From positions 1 through 64,000 of the forward strand of contig JAFYGB010000045.1 of the NCBI GenBank assembly GCA_017543445.1: DNA of 64,000 nt, read 5' to 3'. Under the pieces are notes generated by a model. The model did no database searches. It saw only the letters and a program-made list of their open reading frames with translations, and had not been told where the DNA came from. Position numbers and translations under genes: made by a program. This document shows positions 1 through 7,660 of the stretch, one piece after another. Each line of letters starts with the position of its first letter. Positions within the stretch are counted from its first letter, which is position 1. Source of the DNA: Lachnospiraceae bacterium. Lineage in GTDB: Bacteria > Bacillota > Clostridia > Lachnospirales > Lachnospiraceae.

Positions 1-1
1 G

Positions 2-358
2 CATAAGAAAGAGCGGTTTTCTTTGGATGATCTGAGGAAGATGCTTCCTAAGGTCGATGACACGGAACATTTTCATATCGTGCTGGCACATAATCCGCTG
101 TATGTTCCGGTCTATTCTGCCAGCCATGCTTCTTTGTTTTTGAGTGGACATATGCACGGCGGCTGCGTTCGCCTGCCGCTCATCGGGGCGACGATCTCAC
201 CGCAGTTGGAATTGTTTCCACGCTATGCAAAAGGATATAAGATGGCCAGCGACACACACGTGGTCGTAAGCGCCGGCCTGGGTACGCACTCGGTGAACCT
301 GCGCGTAAACAACCCGCCGGAACTGGTCATTATCGAACTGGTCGCGGATCCTGCTTAA
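2..358 (+). CDS. Metallophosphoesterase, C-terminal part (5' end outside window)
   Basis: The open frame runs in from the left edge, so the start is missing. The visible 118 residues carry an AHNP segment followed by SGHMHGG, which match the late metal-binding histidine motifs of calcineurin-like phosphoesterases (YkuE-type proteins end in a similar SGHTHGG). The fold uses a two-metal centre to hydrolyse phosphoesters. The substrate cannot be told from this fragment, and whether the missing N-terminus has a membrane anchor is unknown. It ends 28 bases before scpA with no terminator between, so it is probably the upstream member of the scpA-scpB transcript. Confidence 0.85.
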   Translation, partial: HKKERFSLDDLRKMLPKVDDTEHFHIVLAHNPLYVPVYSASHASLFLSGHMHGGCVRLPLIGATISPQLELFPRYAKGYKMASDTHVVVSAGLGTHSVNLRVNNPPELVIIELVADPA

Positions 359-386
359 AGGATCGCGATGGTATTTGGGAGTAACC

Positions 387-1184
387 ATGGATCTTTCATT
401 TAAACTGGAGGTGTTCGAGGGCCCGCTGGACCTTCTGCTGCACCTGATCGAAAAGAATAAGGTCAGCATCTACGACATTCCGATTGTGCTGATCACAGAC
501 CAGTATCTGGACTATGTTTCGAAGATGGAGAAACAGGACCTGGATATCGTCAGTGAGTTCATGGTGATGGCGGCGACACTGATCGATATCAAGTCGCGCA
601 TGCTCCTGCCGCCGGAAGAGGATGAGAACGGCGAGGAGATCGACCCGAGAGAAGAACTCGTGGCGCGTCTCGTTGAATATAAGATGTATAAGACATTGTC
701 CGCACAGTTGAAAGAAAAACTGGCGGAAGCATCGAAACGGTTCTATAAGGCACCGTCCATACCGGACGAGGTCTCCAAATACAAACCGCCCGTCGACATG
801 GACGAACTGCTGGCGGATGTGACGCTGTCGAAACTGCACGATGTGTACCGCATGGTCATGCGGCGTCAGGTCGATAAGATTGACCCCGTGCGTAGTAAGT
901 TCGGCACGATCCAAAAAGAAAAGATCAAACTGTCGGATAAACTGTCGTTCATCCAGAAGATGGCGAGCGGGAAGCGGAAGAAGTTTTCGTTCCGGGAACT
1001 CTTAGAGAAGCAGGAGAGCCGGACGGAGGTCGTGGTCACGTTTCTTGCGGTTCTGGAGCTTATGAAGCTCGGTGCGATCGAAACGACGCAGAAGGAACTC
1101 TTCGGTGATATCGAACTGGAGTGGAAGGACAGCACCGGTGCGGTCGAGCTTTCTGCCGAAGATCTGGCAATGTATGACGAATGA
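387..1184 (+). CDS. scpA: Segregation and condensation protein A
   Basis: 265 residues. ScpA is the kleisin subunit that bridges the SMC ATPase heads and works with ScpB in chromosome compaction and segregation. The N-terminus (FEGPLDLLLHLIEK) is the diagnostic ScpA motif that binds the SMC neck, and the C-terminal 80 residues form the winged-helix end that contacts the SMC cap. I chose the ATG at 387, which has GGGAG five bases upstream; a TTG four codons earlier is in frame but has no better site. It is followed 23 bases later by scpB, the usual pairing. Confidence 0.96.
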   Translation: MDLSFKLEVFEGPLDLLLHLIEKNKVSIYDIPIVLITDQYLDYVSKMEKQDLDIVSEFMVMAATLIDIKSRMLLPPEEDENGEEIDPREELVARLVEYKMYKTLSAQLKEKLAEASKRFYKAPSIPDEVSKYKPPVDMDELLADVTLSKLHDVYRMVMRRQVDKIDPVRSKFGTIQKEKIKLSDKLSFIQKMASGKRKKFSFRELLEKQESRTEVVVTFLAVLELMKLGAIETTQKELFGDIELEWKDSTGAVELSAEDLAMYDE

Positions 1185-1207
1185 CGATGAAATGAGGATA
1201 TATACAC

Positions 1208-1906
1208 ATGTTTTTTGAAGATACTGAGTTTGAGGATATCCACGGGGGGAGTGAGGCCGAGGAAGCGCTCGCAGAACAGGAGTTTTCCGAAGACGACGAG
1301 CGCCAGCTCTCCTTTGGCATGGAGGAGCCGGAGGTCCCGAAACTGGATTATACAGAGTCCTGCTCCGCCATCGAAGCGATCCTCTTTACGATGGGACAGG
1401 CGGTGGAAATCTCCGTTCTGGCACAGGCGCTGGACCTCACGGAGAAGGAGGTCCGCAACCGTTTGAATTCCATGCAGGAGGAGTATTTGACCCCTCGCTG
1501 CGGCATTATGCTGGTCTACTTCGAGGATAAGGTGCAGCTCTGCACGAAGAAGGAATTCTATCCTTTCCTGATCCGCATTGCAGCGACACCGCGTAAGCAA
1601 GTCCTGACCGAGGTCATGCTGGAGACATTGTCCATCATTGCTTATAAGCAGCCGGTCACGAAGGGCGATATCGAGCGCATCCGAGGCGTAAAGAGTGATT
1701 TCGGCGTGAATAAACTTCTGGAGTACGGTCTGATCGAAGAGGTCGGAAGACTCGATGCTCCGGGACGTCCGGTACTGTTTGCAACGAGCGAGGAGTTCCT
1801 GCGACGCTTCGGAATGAGTAGTACTGATAAACTGCCGCATATGGACGAAGAGCAGATCGAAACGATCAAAGAAGAAGCGGAAGAAGAGATCGAAGTAAAG
1901 ATATAA
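1208..1906 (+). CDS. scpB: Segregation and condensation protein B
   Basis: 232 residues. ScpB dimers wrap the ScpA linker and regulate the SMC ring. The core begins near residue 55 (SAIEAILFTMG) and contains two winged-helix modules; LSIIAYKQPVTKGDIERIRG is the strongly conserved second-domain motif. The first 50 residues are an acidic extension not needed for the core fold, so a later start is conceivable. However, the ATG at 1208 has a GAGGA element about ten bases upstream and no better site exists downstream. The gene is closed by a strong terminator shared with the convergent gene. Confidence 0.95.
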   Translation: MFFEDTEFEDIHGGSEAEEALAEQEFSEDDERQLSFGMEEPEVPKLDYTESCSAIEAILFTMGQAVEISVLAQALDLTEKEVRNRLNSMQEEYLTPRCGIMLVYFEDKVQLCTKKEFYPFLIRIAATPRKQVLTEVMLETLSIIAYKQPVTKGDIERIRGVKSDFGVNKLLEYGLIEEVGRLDAPGRPVLFATSEEFLRRFGMSSTDKLPHMDEEQIETIKEEAEEEIEVKI

Positions 1907-1910
1907 GAAA

Positions 1911-1940
1911 AACGGGAGTGTCACGATGGACACTCCCGTT
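1911..1940. terminator. Bidirectional terminator between scpB and popT
   Basis: Perfect 12-bp inverted repeat (AACGGGAGTGTC / GACACTCCCGTT) with a 6-nt loop. It is flanked by A-rich sequence on the left and T-rich sequence on the right, so it can end transcription from both convergent genes. Confidence 0.9.
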
Positions 1941-1955
1941 TATGTATGTTCAGTT

Positions 1956-2852
1956 TTAATCTTCTTCGATCTTCGAGAACTTCAACGATACGGCAAAGAA
2001 TACAACAAATAAAATGCATCCGATGACGATCGGAAGAACATCGAGGGAACCTTCGAAGAATTCTACTTTTATGAAGATGGATACCGGACTGGCAACGATC
2101 AGACCCAGGATCGAAGCATAGGTAGGTGCCGGGTGTTTTTCCAACAGCCATTTGATCAGTTTAGCTACGAGGAAGATGCCGAGCAGAACGCCGATACCGA
2201 ACGGGATCAGGATCTTGCAAGTCTCAAGTATCTTATCGACATCGAAATCTTTCAGGGCGTGAACGAAATCCTTTACCGCGCCGACGATCTCGAAATAGTA
2301 ACCGAGGATCATCATGATCATGGAACCGCTGATACCGGGGATGATCATGGCAGCGGATGCGATCATGCCCATCAAGAAGAACATCACGACGGTAAAGAGA
2401 CTGATGTCATGGGTCTGATCCTTCGTTCCGGACATTGACAGGAAGATGGAACCTGCTAAGAAGAAAACGAAGAGTAGTATGCTCATGGCCATGCGAGCGC
2501 CGCTTTTTCCGCCTTTCTCCGACGATTGTTTCTCGGCTTTCTTAAAGCACATAAACAACATGGGGAGGCTTCCGACGATCAGACCTATAAAGCTCATGGA
2601 CATCGGGAACGGATGGTTGTCTTTCAGATACGTGATCACGAATGAGAAGGCAATGATACCGAACGCACATCCCAAGAGGATGGGAAGCAGGACCTTTATG
2701 CTTTTCTTAAAATGTTTGAACAGGCCGGAAATGGCTTCGAGCAGTTTGTTATATACACCGAGCATCAAAGCGAGTGTTCCGCCGCTGACGCCGGGGACAA
2801 TGTTCGCGATGCCGATGACACCGCCTTTAATAAAGTCTTTAATAAAGTTCAT
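1956..2852 (-). CDS. popT: DUF368 family membrane protein, polyprenyl-phosphate transporter (PopT type)
   Basis: 298 residues, a polytopic membrane protein with about eight hydrophobic segments. The N-terminus (GVIGIANIVPGVSGGTLALMLG) and the later MIIPGISGSMIMMILGYY are the paired, inverted-repeat-like motifs of DUF368. Members have been shown to return undecaprenyl phosphate across the membrane for envelope polymer synthesis, and that role is inferred here by family. The start has AGGAG six bases upstream. A cytoplasmic KKAEKQSSEKGGKSG loop is charged and variable. It stands alone, with its own promoter and a shared terminator. Confidence 0.9.
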   Translation of the reverse strand: MNFIKDFIKGGVIGIANIVPGVSGGTLALMLGVYNKLLEAISGLFKHFKKSIKVLLPILLGCAFGIIAFSFVITYLKDNHPFPMSMSFIGLIVGSLPMLFMCFKKAEKQSSEKGGKSGARMAMSILLFVFFLAGSIFLSMSGTKDQTHDISLFTVVMFFLMGMIASAAMIIPGISGSMIMMILGYYFEIVGAVKDFVHALKDFDVDKILETCKILIPFGIGVLLGIFLVAKLIKWLLEKHPAPTYASILGLIVASPVSIFIKVEFFEGSLDVLPIVIGCILFVVFFAVSLKFSKIEED

Positions 2853-2891
2853 GAATAACTCCTGAATAATACATGATTGAAAACCCTTAAC

Positions 2892-2919
2892 ATAATAACA
2901 TAAACACCGTAATTGTCAA
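2892..2919 (-). promoter_or_regulatory. Promoter of popT
   Basis: On the minus strand TTGACA (2919-2914) is followed after 16 nt by TATTAT (2897-2892), about 40 bases before the start codon. Confidence 0.65.
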
Positions 2920-2955
2920 GGGAAGACAATCACACGAAACTTTTTTCGGCCACTA

Positions 2956-2984
2956 TTGATGTTTTTATCGATTTGTGCTAGAGT
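2956..2984 (+). promoter_or_regulatory. Candidate promoter of the LTA-synthase-like gene
   Basis: TTGATG, 17-nt spacer, TAGAGT. It leaves an untranslated leader of about 75 bases before the ATG at 3069. The leader holds short dyads around 2997-3010 and 3030-3047 but no recognised riboswitch. Confidence 0.5.
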
Positions 2985-3068
2985 GGAGCAAGCAGCATAT
3001 GTCGTATGTTGCGTGAATGATTTGAGAATCGTATATCATAGATACGGAGTGTGTATAGGAGTTTGGTC

Positions 3069-5324
3069 ATGAAGATCAAAAAGGGTGTTGCCTTTCAAAA
3101 AACAGCACAGAAACTGGATGAGCGAGGATATTTTATAAAATTCTGGCTCATTTTGGGCTTTGCTTTGCATTTGCTGGTGGAACTGCTGAGCCGGAAATCG
3201 CTTATTGGGCTCGGTAAATATGTCTTTCTTTCGCCGTTTACGTTTTTATTCAATACGACCATCATCCTGGCTACATTAAGCATTGCCCTGATCTTTCGTA
3301 AGCGCCTGTTTGCGTTGGTCTGCATAAGCCTTTTATGGATCGCGATCGGTGTGACCGACGCCATTTTGCTGATCTTTCGGACGACGCCTTTTACGGCCCA
3401 GGATCTGCGCCTGATCCAGTATGCGCTTCGAATCTCCGAAAAATATCTGGGTCCGGTGGGTATCGTTCTCATCATCGCCGGTGTCGTCATCGTTCTGGCG
3501 GGGCTGGTGCTTTTCTACATCGTATCGGCGCCGGGACCGAAAAAGGGTCATCGTCTGATGCATATTTCCATAACGATGAGCTGCTTCTTTATCGTATTTT
3601 CCCTGACCTGGCTCGGAAATACCATCGGTATGCTCAGTCTGCATTTTTCTAATATCCATGATGCATATGAGAAATACGGAGTTCCTTACTGCTTTTCCGG
3701 AACGCTTCTGAATACCGGTATCAGTAAACCGTCGGATTACGGAAAGGAACGGGTGGATGATATTCTCTCCCAGATCGATGATTTTGACGGAGATAAAGTA
3801 CAGAGTACGGAAGCAGAAGAGACGACCGAAGAGGTGCCGCAGGTCGCGGAGGTCGAAAAATCGACGGAAGTTGCTACGCAGGCACCTACACAGGAAGTCG
3901 AAGAGATCGATGAGGTTCCCTGGTACATTCGCGCACAGGATAAGGTCGTAAAACCGAGAAAAGACGGTAAGGTGAACATCATCGTAGTTCAGCTGGAATC
4001 ACTGTTTGATCTGCAAAAGTACACAGCCGTACAATATGATAAAGATCCGACGCCATTCTTGCATGCGATGATGCGGCAGTGTAATTCCGGCTATGTGAGT
4101 GTTCCGTCCATCGGTGCAGGAACGGCAAATACCGAATTTGAAATGCTGACATCCATGAACATGGAAAGCTTCGGTCCCGGTGAATATCCTTACAAAACGA
4201 TCCTGAATAAGAAAACCTGTGAGAGCGCACCCTATGTATTGAAAAACCTGGGCTATCGTGCCCATGCGATCCATAATAATGATGCGACCTTCTATGAACG
4301 TCATCATGTTTTTTCAAATCTTGGTTTCGATACGTTTACCAGTATGGAATACATGTATGACCTGACCTATACGGAAAACGGATGGCCGGAGGATCGTTCC
4401 CTGATCCCGTATATCATGGATACGTTCACTTCCGATGAAGAACCCGACTTTATCTATACGATCTCAGTCCAGGGCCATGGGCCGTATCCGGAAAAATCGA
4501 TCCTCGACGATCCCGTGGTCCACGTGCAGTGGATCGATGAGAAACGCCAGGACCAGAAGGATGCGTTTGAATACTATGCAAATCAGGCGTACGAGATGGA
4601 TCAGATGGCGGCCGAACTGGTGGAGCAGCTGCGTTCCTTTGACGAGCCGGTCATGCTTCTGTTCTTCGGAGATCATTTGCCGGGTCTGGATATCGAAGAG
4701 GATCTGCTGAATGATTTCGGCTTATATGAGACGCCCTATGTGATCTGGACGAATTACGAACTGCCCCGAAATGTGGAGAATCTGGAGGCATTCCAGGTGA
4801 TCCCGTATATGATGTCGCTTCTGGACATCCATGAAGGATTTATCTATCGTTTGCATGAAAAGTATCTGGAGGATCGCCGTAATGCGGGTGCGCAGTGGAC
4901 GGTCGAAGATGATGAGCAGTATCTGAAGGAACTCGAGGTGATCGAGTACGATATCCTCTATGGGGACCAGATCGCCTACAACGGTGAACTCCCGTTTGAA
5001 TCGACGGATCTGCAGATGGGTATTCGCCCGATCGAGATCACGGACGTGTATTCAAAGGAAAATGTCCTGATCGTTTCGGGGAATGGTTTCAATGATTATT
5101 CCGTGATCTATGTCGATGATAAGCCTTTGAAGACCGTATGCGTTTCGGCCAAATCGCTGCTGGCGATCGGTTATGAGCCGAGCGAGGGTGAGAGCCAACG
5201 TATCAAAGTCGGGCAGGTCGGTGTTGATAGTGTGGTTTTGGGGTATACCGATGAATACCTCTATGAGTACGATATAAATCAGATCGTCGAGATCATCCAC
5301 CAGAATTTGGGCGGGTCCGACTGA
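3069..5324 (+). CDS. LTA synthase-like membrane sulfatase (phosphoglycerol transferase family)
   Basis: 751 residues. Five hydrophobic segments fill the first 170 residues, followed by an acidic Thr/Glu-rich linker (about 230-285) and an extracellular sulfatase-fold domain (about 300-575). GAGTANTEFEMLTSMN carries the threonine nucleophile equivalent and FFGDHLPG the metal-binding Asp/His, as in LtaS-type enzymes that transfer glycerol phosphate from phosphatidylglycerol. After the catalytic domain comes a further 170 residues ending in a beta-rich segment (about 655-735, with VSGNGF and VDDKPLK) that looks like an immunoglobulin/IPT-type fold; ordinary LtaS proteins stop earlier. ATG 3069 was chosen because AGGAG lies seven bases upstream; an in-frame GTG at 3051 lacks one. 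Confidence 0.85.
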   Translation: MKIKKGVAFQKTAQKLDERGYFIKFWLILGFALHLLVELLSRKSLIGLGKYVFLSPFTFLFNTTIILATLSIALIFRKRLFALVCISLLWIAIGVTDAILLIFRTTPFTAQDLRLIQYALRISEKYLGPVGIVLIIAGVVIVLAGLVLFYIVSAPGPKKGHRLMHISITMSCFFIVFSLTWLGNTIGMLSLHFSNIHDAYEKYGVPYCFSGTLLNTGISKPSDYGKERVDDILSQIDDFDGDKVQSTEAEETTEEVPQVAEVEKSTEVATQAPTQEVEEIDEVPWYIRAQDKVVKPRKDGKVNIIVVQLESLFDLQKYTAVQYDKDPTPFLHAMMRQCNSGYVSVPSIGAGTANTEFEMLTSMNMESFGPGEYPYKTILNKKTCESAPYVLKNLGYRAHAIHNNDATFYERHHVFSNLGFDTFTSMEYMYDLTYTENGWPEDRSLIPYIMDTFTSDEEPDFIYTISVQGHGPYPEKSILDDPVVHVQWIDEKRQDQKDAFEYYANQAYEMDQMAAELVEQLRSFDEPVMLLFFGDHLPGLDIEEDLLNDFGLYETPYVIWTNYELPRNVENLEAFQVIPYMMSLLDIHEGFIYRLHEKYLEDRRNAGAQWTVEDDEQYLKELEVIEYDILYGDQIAYNGELPFESTDLQMGIRPIEITDVYSKENVLIVSGNGFNDYSVIYVDDKPLKTVCVSAKSLLAIGYEPSEGESQRIKVGQVGVDSVVLGYTDEYLYEYDINQIVEIIHQNLGGSD

Positions 5325-5328
5325 TCGG

Positions 5329-5375
5329 AAAATGCACAACGAACGCATGATGCGTTTTGTTGTGCATTTTTTGTG
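5329..5375 (+). terminator. Terminator of the LTA-synthase-like gene
   Basis: Long stem AAAATGCACAAC / GTTGTGCATTTT (5329-5340 with 5359-5370), with an inner AACGCAT/ATGCGTT stem, then a T run. The arm contains the same TGCACAA word that recurs upstream of the lacI-type promoter. Confidence 0.85.
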
Positions 5376-5389
5376 TTTTCTTATTCGGA

Positions 5390-5407
5390 ATGCACAAAAG
5401 CGTGCAT
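5390..5407 (+). promoter_or_regulatory. Candidate operator upstream of the -35 box
   Basis: Perfect inverted repeat ATGCAC-6-GTGCAT ending eight bases before the -35 hexamer. Size and symmetry fit a LacI-family half-site pair; the binding protein is inferred. Confidence 0.4.
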
Positions 5408-5414
5408 AGACCAC

Positions 5415-5443
5415 TTGACAGTTAAGCTTTGTTCCGATATGAT
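5415..5443 (+). promoter_or_regulatory. Promoter of the LacI-GH130-GH3 operon
   Basis: Consensus TTGACA, exactly 17 nt, TATGAT. About 100 bases separate it from the regulator start codon, leaving room for an operator in the leader. Confidence 0.8.
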
Positions 5444-5474
5444 GGGACTAACTTGAAAATGATCATGCAGAGAT

Positions 5475-5499
5475 GTGCAAAAATGCAGCAAATTTGCAC
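5475..5499 (+). promoter_or_regulatory. Candidate second operator in the leader
   Basis: Inverted repeat GTGCAAA-11-TTTGCAC lying between the promoter and the regulator start. It shares the GTGCA core with the repeat at 5390-5407, suggesting an autoregulatory pair of sites about 90 bp apart. Confidence 0.4.
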
Positions 5500-5542
5500 G
5501 CATGAAATGCTCAAAAGAATACGACCCATATGGAGAGAAACT

Positions 5543-6589
5543 ATGAAAAAAACGACCATACAGGATATCGCAAAGGAACTCGGCCTTTCGCGTAATACGG
5601 TGTCGAAGGCCCTGGTAGGGAGCGACGCCGTCGCCGAAGAGACGAAGTTCATGGTTTTGCGGAAAGCCTATGAAATGGGGTATGCGAAATTCAAGATGCC
5701 GTTACCGAAAGAAGTCTCCGAAATGTATCGGAAGAACAGCACCAAAAATATCCTGGTGCTCGGAAGAGACTCTTCTTCGTTCTGGCATCGGATCATCACC
5801 GGCATTTCGGAAGAATTGTCCCGTAACAATTGCCGGCTGTTCCTGAACTTCATCGATGAAGCTATGGAGGAACGGATGGAACTGCCGCGGGACCTTACCG
5901 AAAGCGAGGTCGACGGCGTCATCGTATTGTATGTATTTTCCGAGGAATACATCAGCCGGATCGCTAAGCTTGGCGTGCCGATCGTGTTCTTGGATGCGCC
6001 GAAGCATTATGATTCGTATTTGAAGTACGGCGATATCGTGCTTCCCGAGGGAGAATGCAGCGTTCGTAAACAGGTAGAAGGTCTGATCGCCCAGGGAATG
6101 CGCCGCATCGGTTTTATCGGGGATATCACGTATTGCAAGTCGATTCATGATCGCTTCCGTGGTTATGCAGCCGCATTGATCGATGCGAACCTGGAACGCG
6201 ACCGGAATATCGTTAAGTCAGTGCATGTAAAGAACCGGTATTACAGCCGTGAAGAGGTGGAAAATGCCTTTAATTCCATGCCGTACATCCCCGATGCGAT
6301 CGTGTGTGCGAATGACGATATCGCAAAGGACCTGTACTACATCCTGAAAGAGAAGAACATTTCGATCCCGAAGGATGTTGCCATCGTTGGCTTTGACGAT
6401 AAAGAGGAGGCACAGGTCATGACACCGCCGCTTTCCACGGTACACATTCCCAATAAAAATCTCGGCATCCGTCTGGTGCAGGAGTTGTTCTGGCGCATCG
6501 AAAGCCCGGAACGCACGAAGGAAATGGTTTTCCTCGCCACGCATCTCGTGACGCGGGAGTCCGCAGTGAAATCATTGGCGCTGGATTGA
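5543..6589 (+). CDS. LacI-family transcriptional regulator
   Basis: 348 residues. Residues 1-50 are the LacI helix-turn-helix and hinge helix (TIQDIAKELGLSRNTVSKALVGS). The remainder is a periplasmic-binding-protein-like sensor domain, ending with the IAIVGFDDKEEAQVMTPPLSTVHIP signature typical of the C-terminal lobe. Such proteins repress sugar genes until a sugar or sugar phosphate binds. I placed the start at ATG 5543, with GGAGA six bases upstream; an upstream in-frame extension would put 38 unrelated residues before the DNA-binding domain. It leads an operon with GH130 and GH3 genes, which are its likely targets. Confidence 0.93.
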   Translation: MKKTTIQDIAKELGLSRNTVSKALVGSDAVAEETKFMVLRKAYEMGYAKFKMPLPKEVSEMYRKNSTKNILVLGRDSSSFWHRIITGISEELSRNNCRLFLNFIDEAMEERMELPRDLTESEVDGVIVLYVFSEEYISRIAKLGVPIVFLDAPKHYDSYLKYGDIVLPEGECSVRKQVEGLIAQGMRRIGFIGDITYCKSIHDRFRGYAAALIDANLERDRNIVKSVHVKNRYYSREEVENAFNSMPYIPDAIVCANDDIAKDLYYILKEKNISIPKDVAIVGFDDKEEAQVMTPPLSTVHIPNKNLGIRLVQELFWRIESPERTKEMVFLATHLVTRESAVKSLALD

Positions 6590-6628
6590 CAGGCGCTATA
6601 GATAGAGAAAAAGAAAAGGAGAATTATC

Positions 6629-7651
6629 ATGAGTGAAATAAAAATGTATTGTCCCGCAGTTCCGAATATGCCCTGGGTCCCGATGCCGGAAGACCTTCCG
6701 AACGCTCCGGTATGGAGATATCCCGCGAACCCGATCATCGGGCGCAACCCGCTGCCGGGTGTAGCGCGTATCTTTAACAGCGCCGTAATGCCGTACAACG
6801 GCGAGTTCATCGGCGTGTTCCGCGGCGAGCAGACGAACGGTATTCCGTACATCTACCTGGGCCACAGTAAGGACGGTATCGATTGGAAGTTCGACGAGGA
6901 GAAGATCAATTTCGTCGACGAGTCCGGCAAATCCTTCATGCCGCGGTACGCATACGATCCGCGTCTGGTAAAGGTCGAGGATACCTATTACATCATCTGG
7001 TGTGGCGATTTCTACGGCGCGGCGATCCACATTGCGAAGACGCAGGATTTCAAGACATTTACCCGTATCGAGAATCCGTTCATCCCGTTCAATCGTAACG
7101 CGGTTTTGTTCCCTCGTAAGATCGGCGGAAACTTCGTTTTGCTTTCGCGTCCTTCGGACAGCGGACATACACCGTTCGGCGATATCTTCCTGAGTGAGTC
7201 GCCGGATATGACTTATTGGGGCAAACATCGACACGTGATGACTCGCGGTTCGAACTGGTGGGAGAGTTTAAAGATCGGCGGCGGAGCAGCTCCAATCGAA
7301 ACGGACGAGGGGTGGCTTTTGTTCTACCACGGCGTTTCCGGAACCTGCAATGGTTATGTGTACTCGATCGGCGGCGCGATCCTGGATATCGATAATCCGA
7401 GCATCGTGAAGTATCGTTGCCAGAATTTCCTGCTCACACCCGAAGAGTGGTATGAGGAGCGCGGCTTCGTTCCGAACGTATGCTTCCCGTGCGCGACCAT
7501 CTGCGACAGCGCGACCGGTCGCATCGCGATCTACTATGGAGCAGCTGACAGCTACGTGGGTCTCGCATTTACCCATGTGGACTACGTGATCGATTACATC
7601 AAGAAAAACAGCAATACGTCCTACGACGATGTCGAGATCGGACGCAGATAG
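6629..7651 (+). CDS. GH130 family beta-mannoside phosphorylase
   Basis: 340 residues, no signal peptide, so cytoplasmic. The five-bladed propeller family GH130 phosphorolyses beta-mannosides (mannosyl-glucose, beta-1,4- or beta-1,2-mannooligosaccharides) to mannose 1-phosphate. Visible family features are NSAVMPYNGEFIGVFRGEQ near the N-terminus and the YDPRL segment holding the proton-donor aspartate (Asp110). Blade repeats of the GHSKDGIDWKF type also occur. Exact specificity cannot be read from sequence alone. A strong AGGAG precedes the ATG, and the downstream GH3 begins nine bases after the stop. The pair suggests intracellular processing of imported manno- or glucomanno-oligosaccharides; no transporter gene is adjacent. 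Confidence 0.9.
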   Translation: MSEIKMYCPAVPNMPWVPMPEDLPNAPVWRYPANPIIGRNPLPGVARIFNSAVMPYNGEFIGVFRGEQTNGIPYIYLGHSKDGIDWKFDEEKINFVDESGKSFMPRYAYDPRLVKVEDTYYIIWCGDFYGAAIHIAKTQDFKTFTRIENPFIPFNRNAVLFPRKIGGNFVLLSRPSDSGHTPFGDIFLSESPDMTYWGKHRHVMTRGSNWWESLKIGGGAAPIETDEGWLLFYHGVSGTCNGYVYSIGGAILDIDNPSIVKYRCQNFLLTPEEWYEERGFVPNVCFPCATICDSATGRIAIYYGAADSYVGLAFTHVDYVIDYIKKNSNTSYDDVEIGRR

Positions 7652-7660
7652 GAGGTTTAC

